Part shown: piece after piece, positions 17,822 to 26,835 of the stretch
Layout of the letters: every line of letters starts with the position of its first letter
Numbering within the stretch: position 1 is the first letter of the stretch
Assembly: GCA_023511795.1 (NCBI GenBank)
Contig: JAIMAU010000002.1
Location: 248,001 to 312,000, forward strand
Direction: 5' to 3'
Length of the DNA: 64,000 nt
Origin: Armatimonadota bacterium
Lineage (GTDB): Bacteria; Armatimonadota; UBA5829; DTJY01
Notes under the pieces: generated by a model
What the model was told of the DNA's origin: nothing
Databases searched by the model: none
What the model saw: only the letters and a program-made list of their open reading frames with translations
Translations under genes and position numbers: made by a program

Positions 17822-18460
17822 TTAAGCTTGAGATTGCACATATTCTGTGATTTTATGCAATGCATCGGCGTTTAATGGGCCGAATCGGATATCAATGGCA
17901 TAGCGGACAAGTTCTTTCTCGTATTTGTGCTCAATTTTGCTAACTACGCCCTTTACAGCCACTGGATTGTTTTTCTTATTAACAAAAAGGTCAAGATCCA
18001 GAGCTACGCCAGGCTTGAGATCCATTCTCGATGGAAGGTATACCCTAATTCCTGAGCATCCCATATCTCCTGATGTACAGAGTGCACGCACTGTATCGCC
18101 ATTTGGGCGCGGCAGGTAAAGCCTGATTAGAAGCGGCGACTTTAATTGAAAATAAGCGTGTCCCTCGTCCCTTACAAATCTTTCTAAATCTGCCAGAGCC
18201 ATTGTTTCGTCATCGGCCTCCTTTATCTGTTTTGAAGTTAATATTGTATGGCTCACGTTGGCGTCGTGCGGAATTGCCGAACAACCGCTTTTAAATGGCA
18301 ATGGAATTGCACCAGAAAGCTCGGCGTTGCCTGCGGTTACAGCCGTGAGTGATTCAATTCTTGACTGCCAGGATGAACGCACTGCGTTCCTGTAATAATT
18401 CATAACAATGCCATTTAAATTGGTTCTAGGTTTCATCAAATTGGGAATCCGCCGTTCCAA
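17822..18460 (-). CDS. PilZ-domain-like protein
   Basis: 212 residues. The last 110 look like a PilZ beta-barrel: LLIRLYLPRPNGD, then SGDMGCSGIRVYLPSRM, then GVALDLDLFV and a closing VRYAIDIRFGPL with a C-terminal helix. PilZ domains usually bind cyclic di-GMP through RxxxR and (D/N)xSxxG. Here the second motif is DMGCSG and the arginine pair is spaced differently, so binding is doubtful. The N-terminal 100 residues match nothing I know. The start is uncertain: TTG 18460 or ATG 18436. It converges with the envelope-glycan operon and diverges from mnmG. The 200 bases upstream hold the palindrome ACGTTAACGT but no clear promoter. Confidence 0.6.
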   Translation of the reverse strand: MERRIPNLMKPRTNLNGIVMNYYRNAVRSSWQSRIESLTAVTAGNAELSGAIPLPFKSGCSAIPHDANVSHTILTSKQIKEADDETMALADLERFVRDEGHAYFQLKSPLLIRLYLPRPNGDTVRALCTSGDMGCSGIRVYLPSRMDLKPGVALDLDLFVNKKNNPVAVKGVVSKIEHKYEKELVRYAIDIRFGPLNADALHKITEYVQSQA

Positions 18461-18646
18461 ACGGAGTCTACGTTAACGTTATTCCATTGACTATCCAGCG
18501 TGGAAGTTGTCAACATTACCAGTTTAATACCCGCATTTATGCCTGATTTGCCTTTCAATTTTCGCTTTTATCTATGAACTGACTGCAAAGTCAACAAATG
18601 GTCTAGAATCAAGCAAGTGCTTTAGGCGGACCCTGAATTGGCAGTA

Positions 18647-18655
18647 TGGTATAAT
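18647..18655 (+). promoter_or_regulatory. extended -10 box of mnmG
   Basis: TGG followed by a perfect TATAAT, ending nine bases before ATG 18665. No -35 match is seen. Transcription would start two to four bases before the start codon, giving a nearly leaderless message. Confidence 0.55.
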
Positions 18656-18664
18656 ATAGGTGCT

Positions 18665-20524
18665 ATGAAATACGATGTCATTGTGGTTGGAGCTGGTCAT
18701 GCTGGTTGTGAGGCTGCACTTGCGGCCGCTCGTTTGGGTTGCAAGACTCTTCTCCTGACAATCAACATAGATAGCATAGCGGTCATGCCGTGCAACTGCA
18801 GCATTGGAGGACCTGCCAAGGGGCATCTAGTCCGCGAGATTGACGCACTAGGTGGACAGATGGGCTTTACAATCGATGTTGCTTATACTCACATCCGGAT
18901 GCTGAATACTGGCAAAGGACCAGCAGTCCAGGCGCTTAGGGCGCAAGCCGACAAGCGACTATATCAATCTGTAATGAAGCAAACTATCGAGTCGCAACCT
19001 GGTCTCGACCTTAAGCAGGCAATGGTTGAGCGAATTCTTGTTAAGAACGACAGAGTAGTTGGCGTAGTAAGCCAGACGGGGGTAGAGTATTTAGCGAAAA
19101 AGGTTATCCTCACTACGGGCACTTTTCTTCGGGGTCTTATCCACATTGGCGAAGTGAAGTTTCCTGCAGGCCGAGCCGGCGAATTCGCCGCCGACAAACT
19201 CTCTGAAAGCCTAATTGAGATTGGCTTTGAACTTGGTAGGCTGAAGACCGGCACAACTGCGCGAATCCACAAGGGAAGCATAGATTTCTCAAAGGTTGAA
19301 GAACATCCCTCTGATGACGAACCCTTAGCTTTCTCATTTATAACGCCTTTGGTGCGTCGAGAAGGCCTACTTCCTTGCTGGCTCACCTATACGACGCAAA
19401 AGACGCGTAACATCATAATGGAAAATCTTCACCGCTCGGCAATGTATGGCGGCTCCATCATGGGCGTTGGGCCTCGTTATTGTCCATCTATCGAAGACAA
19501 AATGGTGAAATTCCCTGACAAGGAAAGACACCAGGTCTTTCTTGAGCAGGAAGGCTGGCATACTGATGAGGTTTATGTGCAGGGAATGTCAACAAGCATG
19601 CCTGAGGATGTCCAAATTGAGATGATACACTCGATACCAGGCTTGGAAAACGCTCATATAATCCGACCTGGATATGCTATTGAGTATGATTTTGCGCCGC
19701 CAACACAGCTCAAGCCGAGCCTAGAAACCAAACTTGTTGAGGGACTTTACTTTGCCGGTCAGATTAATGGCACCTCAGGCTATGAGGAAGCTGCCGCTCA
19801 AGGACTAATGGCTGGAATCAATGCTGCCCTTGCAGTTCAGGGCCGTGAACCCATCGTACTCGACCGGTCGCAGGCTTATATCGGAGTAATGATTGATGAT
19901 TTGGTAACAAAAGGTGTGAATGATCCCTACAGATTGCTAACCTCTCGCGCAGAGCATCGGCTCTTGCTACGGCAGGACAACGCAGATGCACGGCTGACCC
20001 CAATCGGCCGTGAGATAGGTCTCGTTACTCAGGAACGATGGGACCGATTTGCTGCTAGACAAGAGCAGATAAGTCAAGAAATGGAGCGTCTTAAGAAAAC
20101 TTTTATAAAACCGTCGGATACAGAAGTCCTAGCAAAACTTGGGATTGAAAACCTACAACGGCGGACATCTCTTGAGGAGCTACTGCGCCGTCCGAACGTT
20201 CGCTATGATGATATATTGAGCCTCAATAGTCATGGTCCGCAGCTTCCACGCGACGTCCGCGAACAAATTGAGACTCAAATTAAATATGAAGGCTACATTC
20301 GCCGCCAGCTTTCGCAGGTCGAGCAACAAAAAAAACTAGAAAGCCTTAGAATCCCTTCGGATTTCGATTATTCCTCTGCTACGTCACTTTCCAATGAGGG
20401 GCGCGAAAAGCTCAGTCGCATACAGCCTGCTTCCATTGGACAGGCGGCACGCATTCCTGGGGTAACTCCTGCTGATATTTCGCTTCTAATGGTTTTAGTG
20501 AGCAAATATGAAAGGGTTGGCTAG
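18665..20524 (+). CDS. mnmG: tRNA uridine-5-carboxymethylaminomethyl modification enzyme, FAD-dependent
   Basis: With MnmE it modifies the wobble uridine of several tRNAs. The N-terminus [20 protein letters not shown] is the FAD-binding Rossmann motif. Other signatures are [39 protein letters not shown] (active-site region), [18 protein letters not shown] and [16 protein letters not shown]. The C-terminal helical MnmE/tRNA-binding region runs from about residue 540. From ATG 18665 it has 619 residues, normal for the family. An upstream in-frame start would lie ahead of the -10 box and is rejected. The partner mnmE and the frequent neighbour rsmG are not nearby. A terminator overlaps its stop codon. 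Confidence 0.96.
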   Translation: MKYDVIVVGAGHAGCEAALAAARLGCKTLLLTINIDSIAVMPCNCSIGGPAKGHLVREIDALGGQMGFTIDVAYTHIRMLNTGKGPAVQALRAQADKRLYQSVMKQTIESQPGLDLKQAMVERILVKNDRVVGVVSQTGVEYLAKKVILTTGTFLRGLIHIGEVKFPAGRAGEFAADKLSESLIEIGFELGRLKTGTTARIHKGSIDFSKVEEHPSDDEPLAFSFITPLVRREGLLPCWLTYTTQKTRNIIMENLHRSAMYGGSIMGVGPRYCPSIEDKMVKFPDKERHQVFLEQEGWHTDEVYVQGMSTSMPEDVQIEMIHSIPGLENAHIIRPGYAIEYDFAPPTQLKPSLETKLVEGLYFAGQINGTSGYEEAAAQGLMAGINAALAVQGREPIVLDRSQAYIGVMIDDLVTKGVNDPYRLLTSRAEHRLLLRQDNADARLTPIGREIGLVTQERWDRFAARQEQISQEMERLKKTFIKPSDTEVLAKLGIENLQRRTSLEELLRRPNVRYDDILSLNSHGPQLPRDVREQIETQIKYEGYIRRQLSQVEQQKKLESLRIPSDFDYSSATSLSNEGREKLSRIQPASIGQAARIPGVTPADISLLMVLVSKYERVG

Positions 20525-20535
20525 TAACCCTTTTT
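20511..20535 (+). terminator. intrinsic terminator overlapping the mnmG stop codon
   Basis: AAAGGGTT (20511-20518), a seven-base loop containing the stop codon region, and AACCCTTT (20526-20533) followed by TT and GT. The stem includes the last three codons of mnmG. Confidence 0.65.
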
Positions 20536-20689
20536 GTAGTTATAAAGCTCATCAGTTTGGGGCTGCATTCAACGGGGAATAAAAATTAGTACTAATGAAA
20601 ACAGTGCAGGGTAACTCCGCGCCAACAATCTGCTTTTTAATTTTATGCGACTTTAAGCATTTCTAAGGTCGGTAAGGGGGTAGAGCGTG

Positions 20690-20956
20690 ATGGGTGTGCG
20701 TGAGGCGGCGCTGGAAGTTGCAGTCAGGTCTCGTCTGAGCGAGGACAAGCGGATAGGTGATCTGCCAATCAGTCCTTATGTTGTCGATAATGTTGTTTAT
20801 TTGATTGGCAGGGTCAACACACTAGAACAGCGAGACATAGCGCTTTTTCTTGCTCGTGGTACACCGGGCGTTCGGAAAGTTTATGTTGATGAATTAGAAG
20901 TTGGCGAAGTTGAGCGGGCACGAACTAAATCTAATAATTCACAACAAATAAGTTGA
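20690..20956 (+). CDS. BON-domain small protein
   Basis: 88 residues forming one BON domain: AALEVAVRSRLSEDKRIGDL, ISPYVVDNVVYLIGRVNT, then ALFLARGTPGVRKVYVDEL. BON domains bind phospholipid or other ligands and occur in OsmY and in secretin-associated proteins. There is no signal peptide, so this copy would be cytoplasmic. GTG 20687 and ATG 20690 are adjacent; the AAGGGGG ribosome binding site suits ATG 20690 best. It stands alone between mnmG and the UPF0016 gene, with the next promoter starting inside its stop codon. Confidence 0.75.
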   Translation: MGVREAALEVAVRSRLSEDKRIGDLPISPYVVDNVVYLIGRVNTLEQRDIALFLARGTPGVRKVYVDELEVGEVERARTKSNNSQQIS

Positions 20957-20982
20957 CGCCTTGTTCCCCGGCGAAATATAAT
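20953..20982 (+). promoter_or_regulatory. sigma-70 promoter of the UPF0016 gene
   Basis: TTGACG at 20953-20958 (overlapping the BON stop codon), an 18-base spacer and TATAAT at 20977-20982. The start of transcription should be near 20989, giving a leader of about 64 bases. I looked for the manganese riboswitch that often controls this family and saw no match in that short leader. Confidence 0.7.
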
Positions 20983-21052
20983 TACAAGTCTGTGCCATTG
21001 CTATTTAGCTAAGGCCAAAGTAAAAAATAATTGCTGGGGGTAAAACGAGCAG

Positions 21053-21337
21053 ATGTCACATGAAATCGCAGGCAACATTGCGTTGAGGGCATTCCTCTTG
21101 ATACTAATCGCCGAGTTTGGTGACAAAACGCAATTAATGAGCATGGCTCTTGCAGCAAAAAGTGGCAAACCTTTTCTCGTGCTTTTTGGAGCTATTTCGG
21201 CGCTTGCAGCTGTGACGCTTGTTGGCGTGTTGGTTGGTGATGTGCTTACCAAAATAATTCCCATGAATCGCATACATCAATTTGCTGGTCTGCTTTTTAT
21301 TGCTATTGGCGGATTAATGCTGTTTGGCAAAATCTAA
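21053..21337 (+). CDS. UPF0016/GDT1-family cation exporter, single-repeat form
   Basis: 94 residues with three membrane helices and the family motif E-x-G-D-K-T (AEFGDKTQLMSMALA, first helix). GDT1/TMEM165 and the bacterial members MneA/Mnx export Mn2+ (or Ca2+) from the cytosol. The usual protein has two such repeats in about 190-200 residues; this one has a single repeat and must work as a dimer, as other single-repeat members do. No second half-gene is adjacent. A strong promoter and a terminator flank it, so it is a single-gene transcript. Confidence 0.85.
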   Translation: MSHEIAGNIALRAFLLILIAEFGDKTQLMSMALAAKSGKPFLVLFGAISALAAVTLVGVLVGDVLTKIIPMNRIHQFAGLLFIAIGGLMLFGKI

Positions 21338-21358
21338 AATCCCCTTAATAAAAAGAAT

Positions 21359-21384
21359 TGGCCGACCCTCTGGTGAGTCGGCCA
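21359..21384 (+). terminator. intrinsic terminator between convergent genes
   Basis: TGGCCGAC (21359-21366), a ten-base loop and GTCGGCCA (21377-21384), followed by ATTACTTATTATTTTCTTT. It lies 22 bases after the UPF0016 stop and could also end the convergent GHL10 transcript. Confidence 0.75.
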
Positions 21385-21424
21385 TTACTTATTATTTTCT
21401 TTGAAGGCTTAAAGCAAGTGTTGC

Positions 21425-24400
21425 TTAATGATAGATAGTGACATCGGAGTCGCCTCTTGGAATTACGACCCGATAAACAGTGCCTCCAACTACTTCGGTT
21501 GAGCTGATTCCAGTGACGACAACGTAATCGCCTTGTGCGGGAATTTTTGTGTTAAGTTTTTCCGAGTTTATCTTGACGCCGCCTGGAAGCGAGCCATCGT
21601 CAATGTAGAAAAAGCCAGTTCCTGGGGGATCATTAACCTTGCCAGTTACAGTCACAAGCATTCCGATATTGTTTGTTCCAAAGCCGCCGGTGACACCAGG
21701 CGTATATGGATTCAATTCCCCGCCGCCCAAAGCTAGGTTAATTAGCAACAATGGACCAGGAATGCTTGCAGTCCCATCTGGAGTTATTGAGGCATTGGTA
21801 ATGACTCGTTCTCCGTTAATTAGGCTAATTATGCCTCCGATATCAACCTTTGTTCCTTGGTCAGGGGCAGTACCGTTTACCCTTATTCCGCCATATTGAG
21901 GAATTTCCGGTGTAGCGAGCGGTTCCGCGATGTAGAAATAGTTGTCAAAGTCAGCGCTAACCACTTTTTGTGGGATGATTACGGCCCGACCATTTGGAAA
22001 TGCCTTTGCGTCAGAGATTTTCTCAACCACGTCGGCTGCCATTATTCCGTCGGATACAGATACTGCAGACCAAGCATTTGCCGCGTTCCTTGCTTTAACG
22101 CCGATATAGTAGGTTACTCCTGAAGTAAGGTTGATGCCAGTGGTAGTAACGGATGTACTTGTTCCTACGCTTGTCCAAGGCACTACGGAGCCAAGGTTAT
22201 CTGGCAAGGTGCCAACTGCGTATTGATATTCCTCGATGCCGGATTCAGGGTCACTGCCGCTCCACGTTGCGTTAAGTTGCCCAGCGGCGTTGGTATATGC
22301 TCCGTTATCTAAGACAGCGCCCGTTTCAGGTGCTGTTGCATCGTACTTGTATGGTCCAAGATCAAGTGTTCCGTTTGGTATTCCATCGCCGTTGCAGCTT
22401 TGGAGGTGTAAGTAGTATGAACCGCTATCCTCGCAAGATAGCTCTAAGGCGCCAGAGCTCCAATGCTCTTCGCCGCCTGTCCATGTGTGTGTGGGCTGAG
22501 TATCCCAATGGATTCGGTAATATTGGCGAGTCCCTGGTCCGAAACCGTCTGTTGAGTTGAACACAAAGGTCGTTGAAGAATACCAGGTATCCACAGACTT
22601 GTTACATGTTACGCTTCCAGATGACGGTGCAATGGGCAATGTGAACCTAGAAATTGGCGCACATTGGTCAGACTCGTTTGATTCAGCATCGTAAGCTGAG
22701 ATGGCGTATGTGTAAGATGTATTTGCTGCAAGGTTGGTGTCTGAGAAGCTTGTAGTCGTGCTTGTGCCTATGAGGCCGCCATTCCGATATATTTTGTAAC
22801 CTGCTACGCCAACATTATCGGTCGAGGCGGTCCAGGTTAAGTCAATTCCGCTAGTGGAAACAGGTTGTGCTGAGAGGTTTGTTGGCACTGATGGCGGCAC
22901 TCTATCCTCGGCGAACTCAAGCTTGATAGCATCTGCGATTACGTTTAGGTTTGTCTCAACTCCGGTACTGCTGAGTCTGACCCAGCCATTTGCGGTTCCT
23001 GTTGCAAATGGCACGTTGGCTACAAGGAGTTGCCACTTCCCGCCAGAATTTGGGTCTTGTTGGTTGACTGATATGCTCATCGAACCCCCGCTCCACTGGA
23101 TAAAGTATGGGGCATGGGTAGTTCTGTTGGCACCATCAACCCACCAAGCGTAAACGTTGTACCTGCCGGCTGTGATTACGTTTGGGTACCAGGTGCATTT
23201 CCTATTTTGGTCGTAGCCCGAGCAGTAATGATAGCTTGCACCATATCTCTCGGTAGAAGAAGTGCTCCTAATCCAACTACCTACAAATACTACTCCTGTG
23301 GTGTCATCGTTATCTTTGATTATGTCTGCCGGTATGTCATAGCCTATTGTTGTAAATGTTTGCTGGGTTGAGACAGCAGTGGAGCCGCTTCCATCTTTAG
23401 ATATTACTCGGTAATAATACTGAGTGTTCGGCGCGAGGCCAACCAATTGGACTGAGTGGCTGGTCACTAGCTTTGTGTTTTCTGGTGTTATATAACCATA
23501 TGAAGGCGTCGGCCCATACTCGACCTGGGTGGTTGCCTTTTCGTCTGTGTTCCAAACAATAATGGCATTAGTAGCCTGAATATTTGTCGCCTGGATGTTG
23601 CTCAGGACGGGCGGCACACCATCAGGGGCAAGAGAGAAATTCCTGGTGGTGACTGCCCCGGCGGTAATAGTTACACCAGTGGCACTTTGACTTACGTAAC
23701 CATCAGCTGAACATGTAACTGTGTAGGTGCCAGGGCTTACGTCAAGAATGCCGTAGAAGCCTGTGCCGTCTGAAGTGGTCGAAAGACCGCCGCCCGAGAT
23801 AGAGACGGTCGCCTTGTATAATGCAGTGCCGTTTGATGAGTCGGTAACGGTCCCCTTAAGTATCCCATATGTTGGGTTGGTCTTCCATGTCATTGGGGTT
23901 GGTTCGACCCAGGTGGGGAATGCGCCGGTGCTGGGGTCTGTTAGAACCGACTGTAGCGTAGTTCCAACAGCGCAGTTGTAGCTGTACAAACTTAGTCCGA
24001 GGAGGCCTGTTGACCTGCCGTCCTTGAGTTGGTAGTTGGTATTGCTAACCGTATTGCTGCATGTATCTTGGGCAACGTACATGTGCCTGCCGTAGGCGTG
24101 GAGCAGATTATCCTGATTGTTCGAACGCCAGACAGCATTGTCTGTTGTGTAATTCATCGGGCACATGTAGTCGGCATAGTGGCCTGCCATCCATGCGTCC
24201 CAATCTTGGAGGTAATCTCGGCTGCCGGTCAGCGAAGTCTTCCAAACTGCGGCACCAACTTTTAGCTGTGGCTTGATTGCCATGGCGTTGCAGTAGAATT
24301 TCTTGACAAATGCACTGATTTGTGCCCGCCGCCAATTGCTCCAGTCATCGTTTCCAGCGTTTGGTTTCCCTGTGGTTCCAAACTCTTTATTGAAGCGCTC

Positions 24401-24985
24401 CACCGCTATAGGGTTATAGCCCCAGTCTGTGCCTGGATAGCGTATGCGGTCGAAGGTGATGCCGTCGATGTTGTAGTTTTGAACTACCTCTAAATAAGCG
24501 TTTACTAGCCAGTCCTCGACTGCAGGGACGCCTGGGTCAAGGTAGCTAGAGGTGCCGGAGAGTTTAGCTCCTGTGCTAGTCTCGCTAAGCCATTCGGGAT
24601 GGAGATTGTAGACATGGTTAGGTTGAGGTGGTGGCACTGTTTGTGTCCATATGCGGTAGACACAATACCAAGCATGTACTTCTATATTTTGTGCATGGGC
24701 TTTATTAATGATATCCGCCAGCGCATCGTAGGATGGATTAGCGTCAGCTGCCCATGGAAAATAGCTTGAGGGATGATATGCATCACCAGCTTTTTCCATT
24801 TCGACGATGACAGCATTGCAATTGCACGCTTTAGCGTAGTTGACCATGGCAGTGGTCTGTTCGGGGGTTTTGAAGCCGGCATGCCAGGCGTCAACCCAAA
24901 AGGCTCGGAATTCGGCTGCATTTCCGCAAATTGCTGATGTTAAAAACAGAAATATGGCAATCAAAAAAGGCAGGCTTTTTTTCAC
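21425..24985 (-). CDS. secreted multidomain GHL10 (DUF187) glycosidase-like protein
   Basis: 1186 residues. A signal peptide (KKSLPFLIAIFLFLTSAICGNA) is followed by a GHL10 TIM barrel through about residue 370: FRAFWVDAWHAGF, NAVIVEMEKAGDAYH, IEVHAWYCVYRIW, DGITFDRIRYPG and ADYMCPMNY. Relatives include YngK-type proteins and peptidoglycan- or polysaccharide-acting enzymes. Next come a carboxypeptidase-regulatory beta sandwich (ILKGTVTDSSNG, SPGTYTVTCSADGY), a fibronectin-type domain (LAPNTQYYYRV), a golvesin-like jelly roll (WYPNVITAGRYNVYAWWVDG), another fibronectin domain (PPSVPTNLSAQPV), further sandwiches and two OB-like modules at the end. The real start is GTG 24985 with AAGGAG eight bases before it; the in-frame TTG at 25003 lies ahead of the ribosome binding site. 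A second, shorter paralogue is at 56836. The substrate is unknown. Confidence 0.85.
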   Translation of the reverse strand: MKKSLPFLIAIFLFLTSAICGNAAEFRAFWVDAWHAGFKTPEQTTAMVNYAKACNCNAVIVEMEKAGDAYHPSSYFPWAADANPSYDALADIINKAHAQNIEVHAWYCVYRIWTQTVPPPQPNHVYNLHPEWLSETSTGAKLSGTSSYLDPGVPAVEDWLVNAYLEVVQNYNIDGITFDRIRYPGTDWGYNPIAVERFNKEFGTTGKPNAGNDDWSNWRRAQISAFVKKFYCNAMAIKPQLKVGAAVWKTSLTGSRDYLQDWDAWMAGHYADYMCPMNYTTDNAVWRSNNQDNLLHAYGRHMYVAQDTCSNTVSNTNYQLKDGRSTGLLGLSLYSYNCAVGTTLQSVLTDPSTGAFPTWVEPTPMTWKTNPTYGILKGTVTDSSNGTALYKATVSISGGGLSTTSDGTGFYGILDVSPGTYTVTCSADGYVSQSATGVTITAGAVTTRNFSLAPDGVPPVLSNIQATNIQATNAIIVWNTDEKATTQVEYGPTPSYGYITPENTKLVTSHSVQLVGLAPNTQYYYRVISKDGSGSTAVSTQQTFTTIGYDIPADIIKDNDDTTGVVFVGSWIRSTSSTERYGASYHYCSGYDQNRKCTWYPNVITAGRYNVYAWWVDGANRTTHAPYFIQWSGGSMSISVNQQDPNSGGKWQLLVANVPFATGTANGWVRLSSTGVETNLNVIADAIKLEFAEDRVPPSVPTNLSAQPVSTSGIDLTWTASTDNVGVAGYKIYRNGGLIGTSTTTSFSDTNLAANTSYTYAISAYDAESNESDQCAPISRFTLPIAPSSGSVTCNKSVDTWYSSTTFVFNSTDGFGPGTRQYYRIHWDTQPTHTWTGGEEHWSSGALELSCEDSGSYYLHLQSCNGDGIPNGTLDLGPYKYDATAPETGAVLDNGAYTNAAGQLNATWSGSDPESGIEEYQYAVGTLPDNLGSVVPWTSVGTSTSVTTTGINLTSGVTYYIGVKARNAANAWSAVSVSDGIMAADVVEKISDAKAFPNGRAVIIPQKVVSADFDNYFYIAEPLATPEIPQYGGIRVNGTAPDQGTKVDIGGIISLINGERVITNASITPDGTASIPGPLLLINLALGGGELNPYTPGVTGGFGTNNIGMLVTVTGKVNDPPGTGFFYIDDGSLPGGVKINSEKLNTKIPAQGDYVVVTGISSTEVVGGTVYRVVIPRGDSDVTIYH

Positions 24986-25020
24986 TACATAATCTCCTTT
25001 CAAAAACTGTTTTTATTTTA

Positions 25021-25030
25021 AAAGCGCTTG
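25021..25030. promoter_or_regulatory. candidate LacI-family operator AAAGCGCTTG
   Basis: Contains the perfect 8-base palindrome AAGCGCTT (25022-25029), 36 bases before the GHL10 GTG start on the minus strand. The same palindrome, extended to CAAGCGCTTG, lies before the gene at 40788. Symmetrical sites with a central CG are usual for LacI-family repressors. The core also occurs once inside the GH78 gene (near 50279), so it is not exclusive to control regions. Confidence 0.4.
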
Positions 25031-25092
25031 CTATAATGTTCTCCGAATCCTTTGGGGATGCTTAAAATGTTGATATACTTTGAGAGTTCGAG

Positions 25093-25127
25093 TTATCCCT
25101 TTGTGTTGTTTAATAATTATCCCTTTG
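25093..25127 (+). repeat. two direct copies of TTATCCCTTTG
   Basis: Identical 11-base copies at 25093-25103 and 25117-25127, 24 bases apart start to start, slightly more than two helical turns. They lie 104 bases upstream of the -35 at 25231, as expected for activator half-sites. Confidence 0.4.
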
Positions 25128-25230
25128 GGAGGGTAAAATGTCAACGCTTAAAGCGCAAAACAGGTAAAGATACTAGTAATGTAAAGCTACTAGAGATAGT
25201 TTTTATTTTGTGCTTTCCTAACCTTTGCAT

Positions 25231-25259
25231 TTGACGAATGACCTCGCCTTTGTTATGAT
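25231..25259 (+). promoter_or_regulatory. sigma-70 promoter of the isomerase-like/MFS operon
   Basis: TTGACG at 25231-25236, 17-base spacer, TATGAT at 25254-25259. Predicted start near 25266, leaving a 50-base leader with GAGGGAGG before ATG 25316. Confidence 0.7.
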
Positions 25260-25315
25260 TGAGGCTTAGAGGAAGAACTGCTTGAGTAGTATGCAATTGC
25301 AGTCGAGGGAGGCAT

Positions 25316-26821
25316 ATGTTTGGAAAAACCATCAAAGTTGGTGTCATATCGTTCACCGATCCCAGGGCTACGAGTTTTGTAGAGAGACGCGAGCAATACA
25401 TACGCGAGAAGCATGCGGAGGTAGTCCAAGCCCTCAAAGCTGCTGGGATTTCGGCAACAGACCCAATGCAAAGTCTGCGGTCGCCTGATTCACCCATCTT
25501 TGGCGTTTCGACTAGTGAAGATGTGCGCCACTGCATTCGTGAAATTAAGGCTGCCGAAGCCGATGCTGTCGTACTTGGTTGTTGGCACTGGACTGAGCCA
25601 ATGCTTGCACTTGCAACTGTTCGAGAGCTAAACCTGCCTACTCTTCTTTACGCCGAGGATGATCCTACATGGGCAGGAACGGTGTGCATGGGTGCCGTTG
25701 GTGCATCGCTTTGGGAGTCACCTGTAAACTCTCATGCACTCACGCATTCGAGGCTTCGGGGTGACTTGCCTGGAATTATACGCTGGGCAAAAGGAGTCGG
25801 CGCAACTGAGCAACTCAAGCGAAAATCATTAATACTTTGGGGCGGCACCTACTGCCTGCGAATGGAGCATTTGCGGGATGATATTCCTCGATTGAAGAGC
25901 CTCTTGATTGGCGATATCATTTCTGAGGACCAGTATATTTTAATTAGGCGCGCTGATGATATTCTCGAGAATCAACCAGGAAGAATAGATGCTTTCATTA
26001 ATTGGTTAAAACAAGGTTCAGCAAGCATTATCTACGATGAAACCATGCTAACGCCAGAATCGTTCCGCCGGCAGGTTGCCCTTTATCTTGCCTCCCGAGA
26101 CCGCTTGTCAGAGTTTCCTGCCGAGGAGATTGCAGGTGTCTCCGTGAAATGCCAACCTGAGCTTAGCGTGGATTATGGTGTAACAGCGTGCCTTCTACCT
26201 TCGTTCCTCCCATTTTCAGTCGACAGCGAGGGCGAGCGTCTTGCGGTTGCAACTGTTTGCGAAGGTGACATCAAAGGACTTCTAAGTTGCGCGCTCCTTC
26301 AGGCAATTCAGCCCGAGGTACCGCCTTTGTTCGGAGATTTGAAGTACGTTGCAAAGGACTATGTGCTAATATCGAACTGCGGAGGCTCTTCGGTTTACTA
26401 CGCCGCAAATTCTCTTGATCCTGCTAAGGTTCTTCCCAATTTGCGATTTGCCGCTCAATGCCAGGGTGAATCGGGTGGTGCGGTAGGTTATAATGGGCAA
26501 CCTGGTGTGATGACTGTCTGCAGGCTATGTCGGATTGACGGCGAGTATTATATGCAAATGGGCGTTGGAAGGTCATTGGAGATAACACCCCAAATTACCA
26601 AAAATATACTTTGGGGTCAAACATGGCCTCATATTGCAATTGATCTTGGGGTTGACCCCGCTAGGCTTATGGCTGTTGTTGGGTCGAACCACTTAAGCGC
26701 AACATCAGGCGACTTCGCGCTCGAGATCACCTATGCTTGCCGGGAGCTTGGCATACCCATCATTCGGCTGGATTCGGATGACGACTTGCGAAGTGCCTGG
26801 TATAACATCGCCGGTGGCTAG
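25316..26821 (+). CDS. L-fucose/L-arabinose isomerase superfamily protein (cytoplasmic)
   Basis: 501 residues with the FucI/AraA architecture: an N-terminal alpha/beta domain (KVGVISFTDPRATSF, EADAVVLGCWHWTEP), a central domain and a C-terminal beta domain. VCEGDIKGLLSCALLQA holds Glu316, at the place where FucI/AraA enzymes have a metal-binding Glu. These enzymes interconvert aldoses and ketoses (fucose/fuculose, arabinose/ribulose), but this subgroup has no proven substrate. There is no signal peptide, unlike the related protein at 40788. It has its own promoter, diverges from a GHL10 glycosidase and is followed after 14 bases by an MFS exporter gene. Sugar isomerase is the likely role; true FucI or AraA is not claimed. 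Confidence 0.75.
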   Translation: MFGKTIKVGVISFTDPRATSFVERREQYIREKHAEVVQALKAAGISATDPMQSLRSPDSPIFGVSTSEDVRHCIREIKAAEADAVVLGCWHWTEPMLALATVRELNLPTLLYAEDDPTWAGTVCMGAVGASLWESPVNSHALTHSRLRGDLPGIIRWAKGVGATEQLKRKSLILWGGTYCLRMEHLRDDIPRLKSLLIGDIISEDQYILIRRADDILENQPGRIDAFINWLKQGSASIIYDETMLTPESFRRQVALYLASRDRLSEFPAEEIAGVSVKCQPELSVDYGVTACLLPSFLPFSVDSEGERLAVATVCEGDIKGLLSCALLQAIQPEVPPLFGDLKYVAKDYVLISNCGGSSVYYAANSLDPAKVLPNLRFAAQCQGESGGAVGYNGQPGVMTVCRLCRIDGEYYMQMGVGRSLEITPQITKNILWGQTWPHIAIDLGVDPARLMAVVGSNHLSATSGDFALEITYACRELGIPIIRLDSDDDLRSAWYNIAGG

Positions 26822-26835
26822 GAGGTCACTTACGG

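Larger units (their letters stand above)
24986..25315. promoter_or_regulatory. 330-base divergent control region between the GHL10 and isomerase-like genes
   Basis: No gene fits here. On the minus side lie the AAGGAG ribosome binding site of the GHL10 gene and the palindrome at 25021. On the plus side are two copies of TTATCCCTTTG, a CGCTT-A-AAGCG palindrome (25145-25155), an inverted repeat CTAGTA...TACTAG near 25173-25193, and a good promoter at 25231-25259. The density of symmetrical elements suggests regulated, substrate-dependent expression of both genes. Confidence 0.55.

Noticed and set aside
20989-21052. Manganese (yybP-ykoY) riboswitch before the UPF0016 gene
   Set aside because: The leader is only about 64 bases and shows none of the conserved loop sequences I know for that class.
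24983-25003. TTG 25003 as start of the first GHL10 protein
   Set aside because: It lies upstream of the AAGGAG ribosome binding site, which is placed properly for GTG 24985 and leaves a standard signal peptide.
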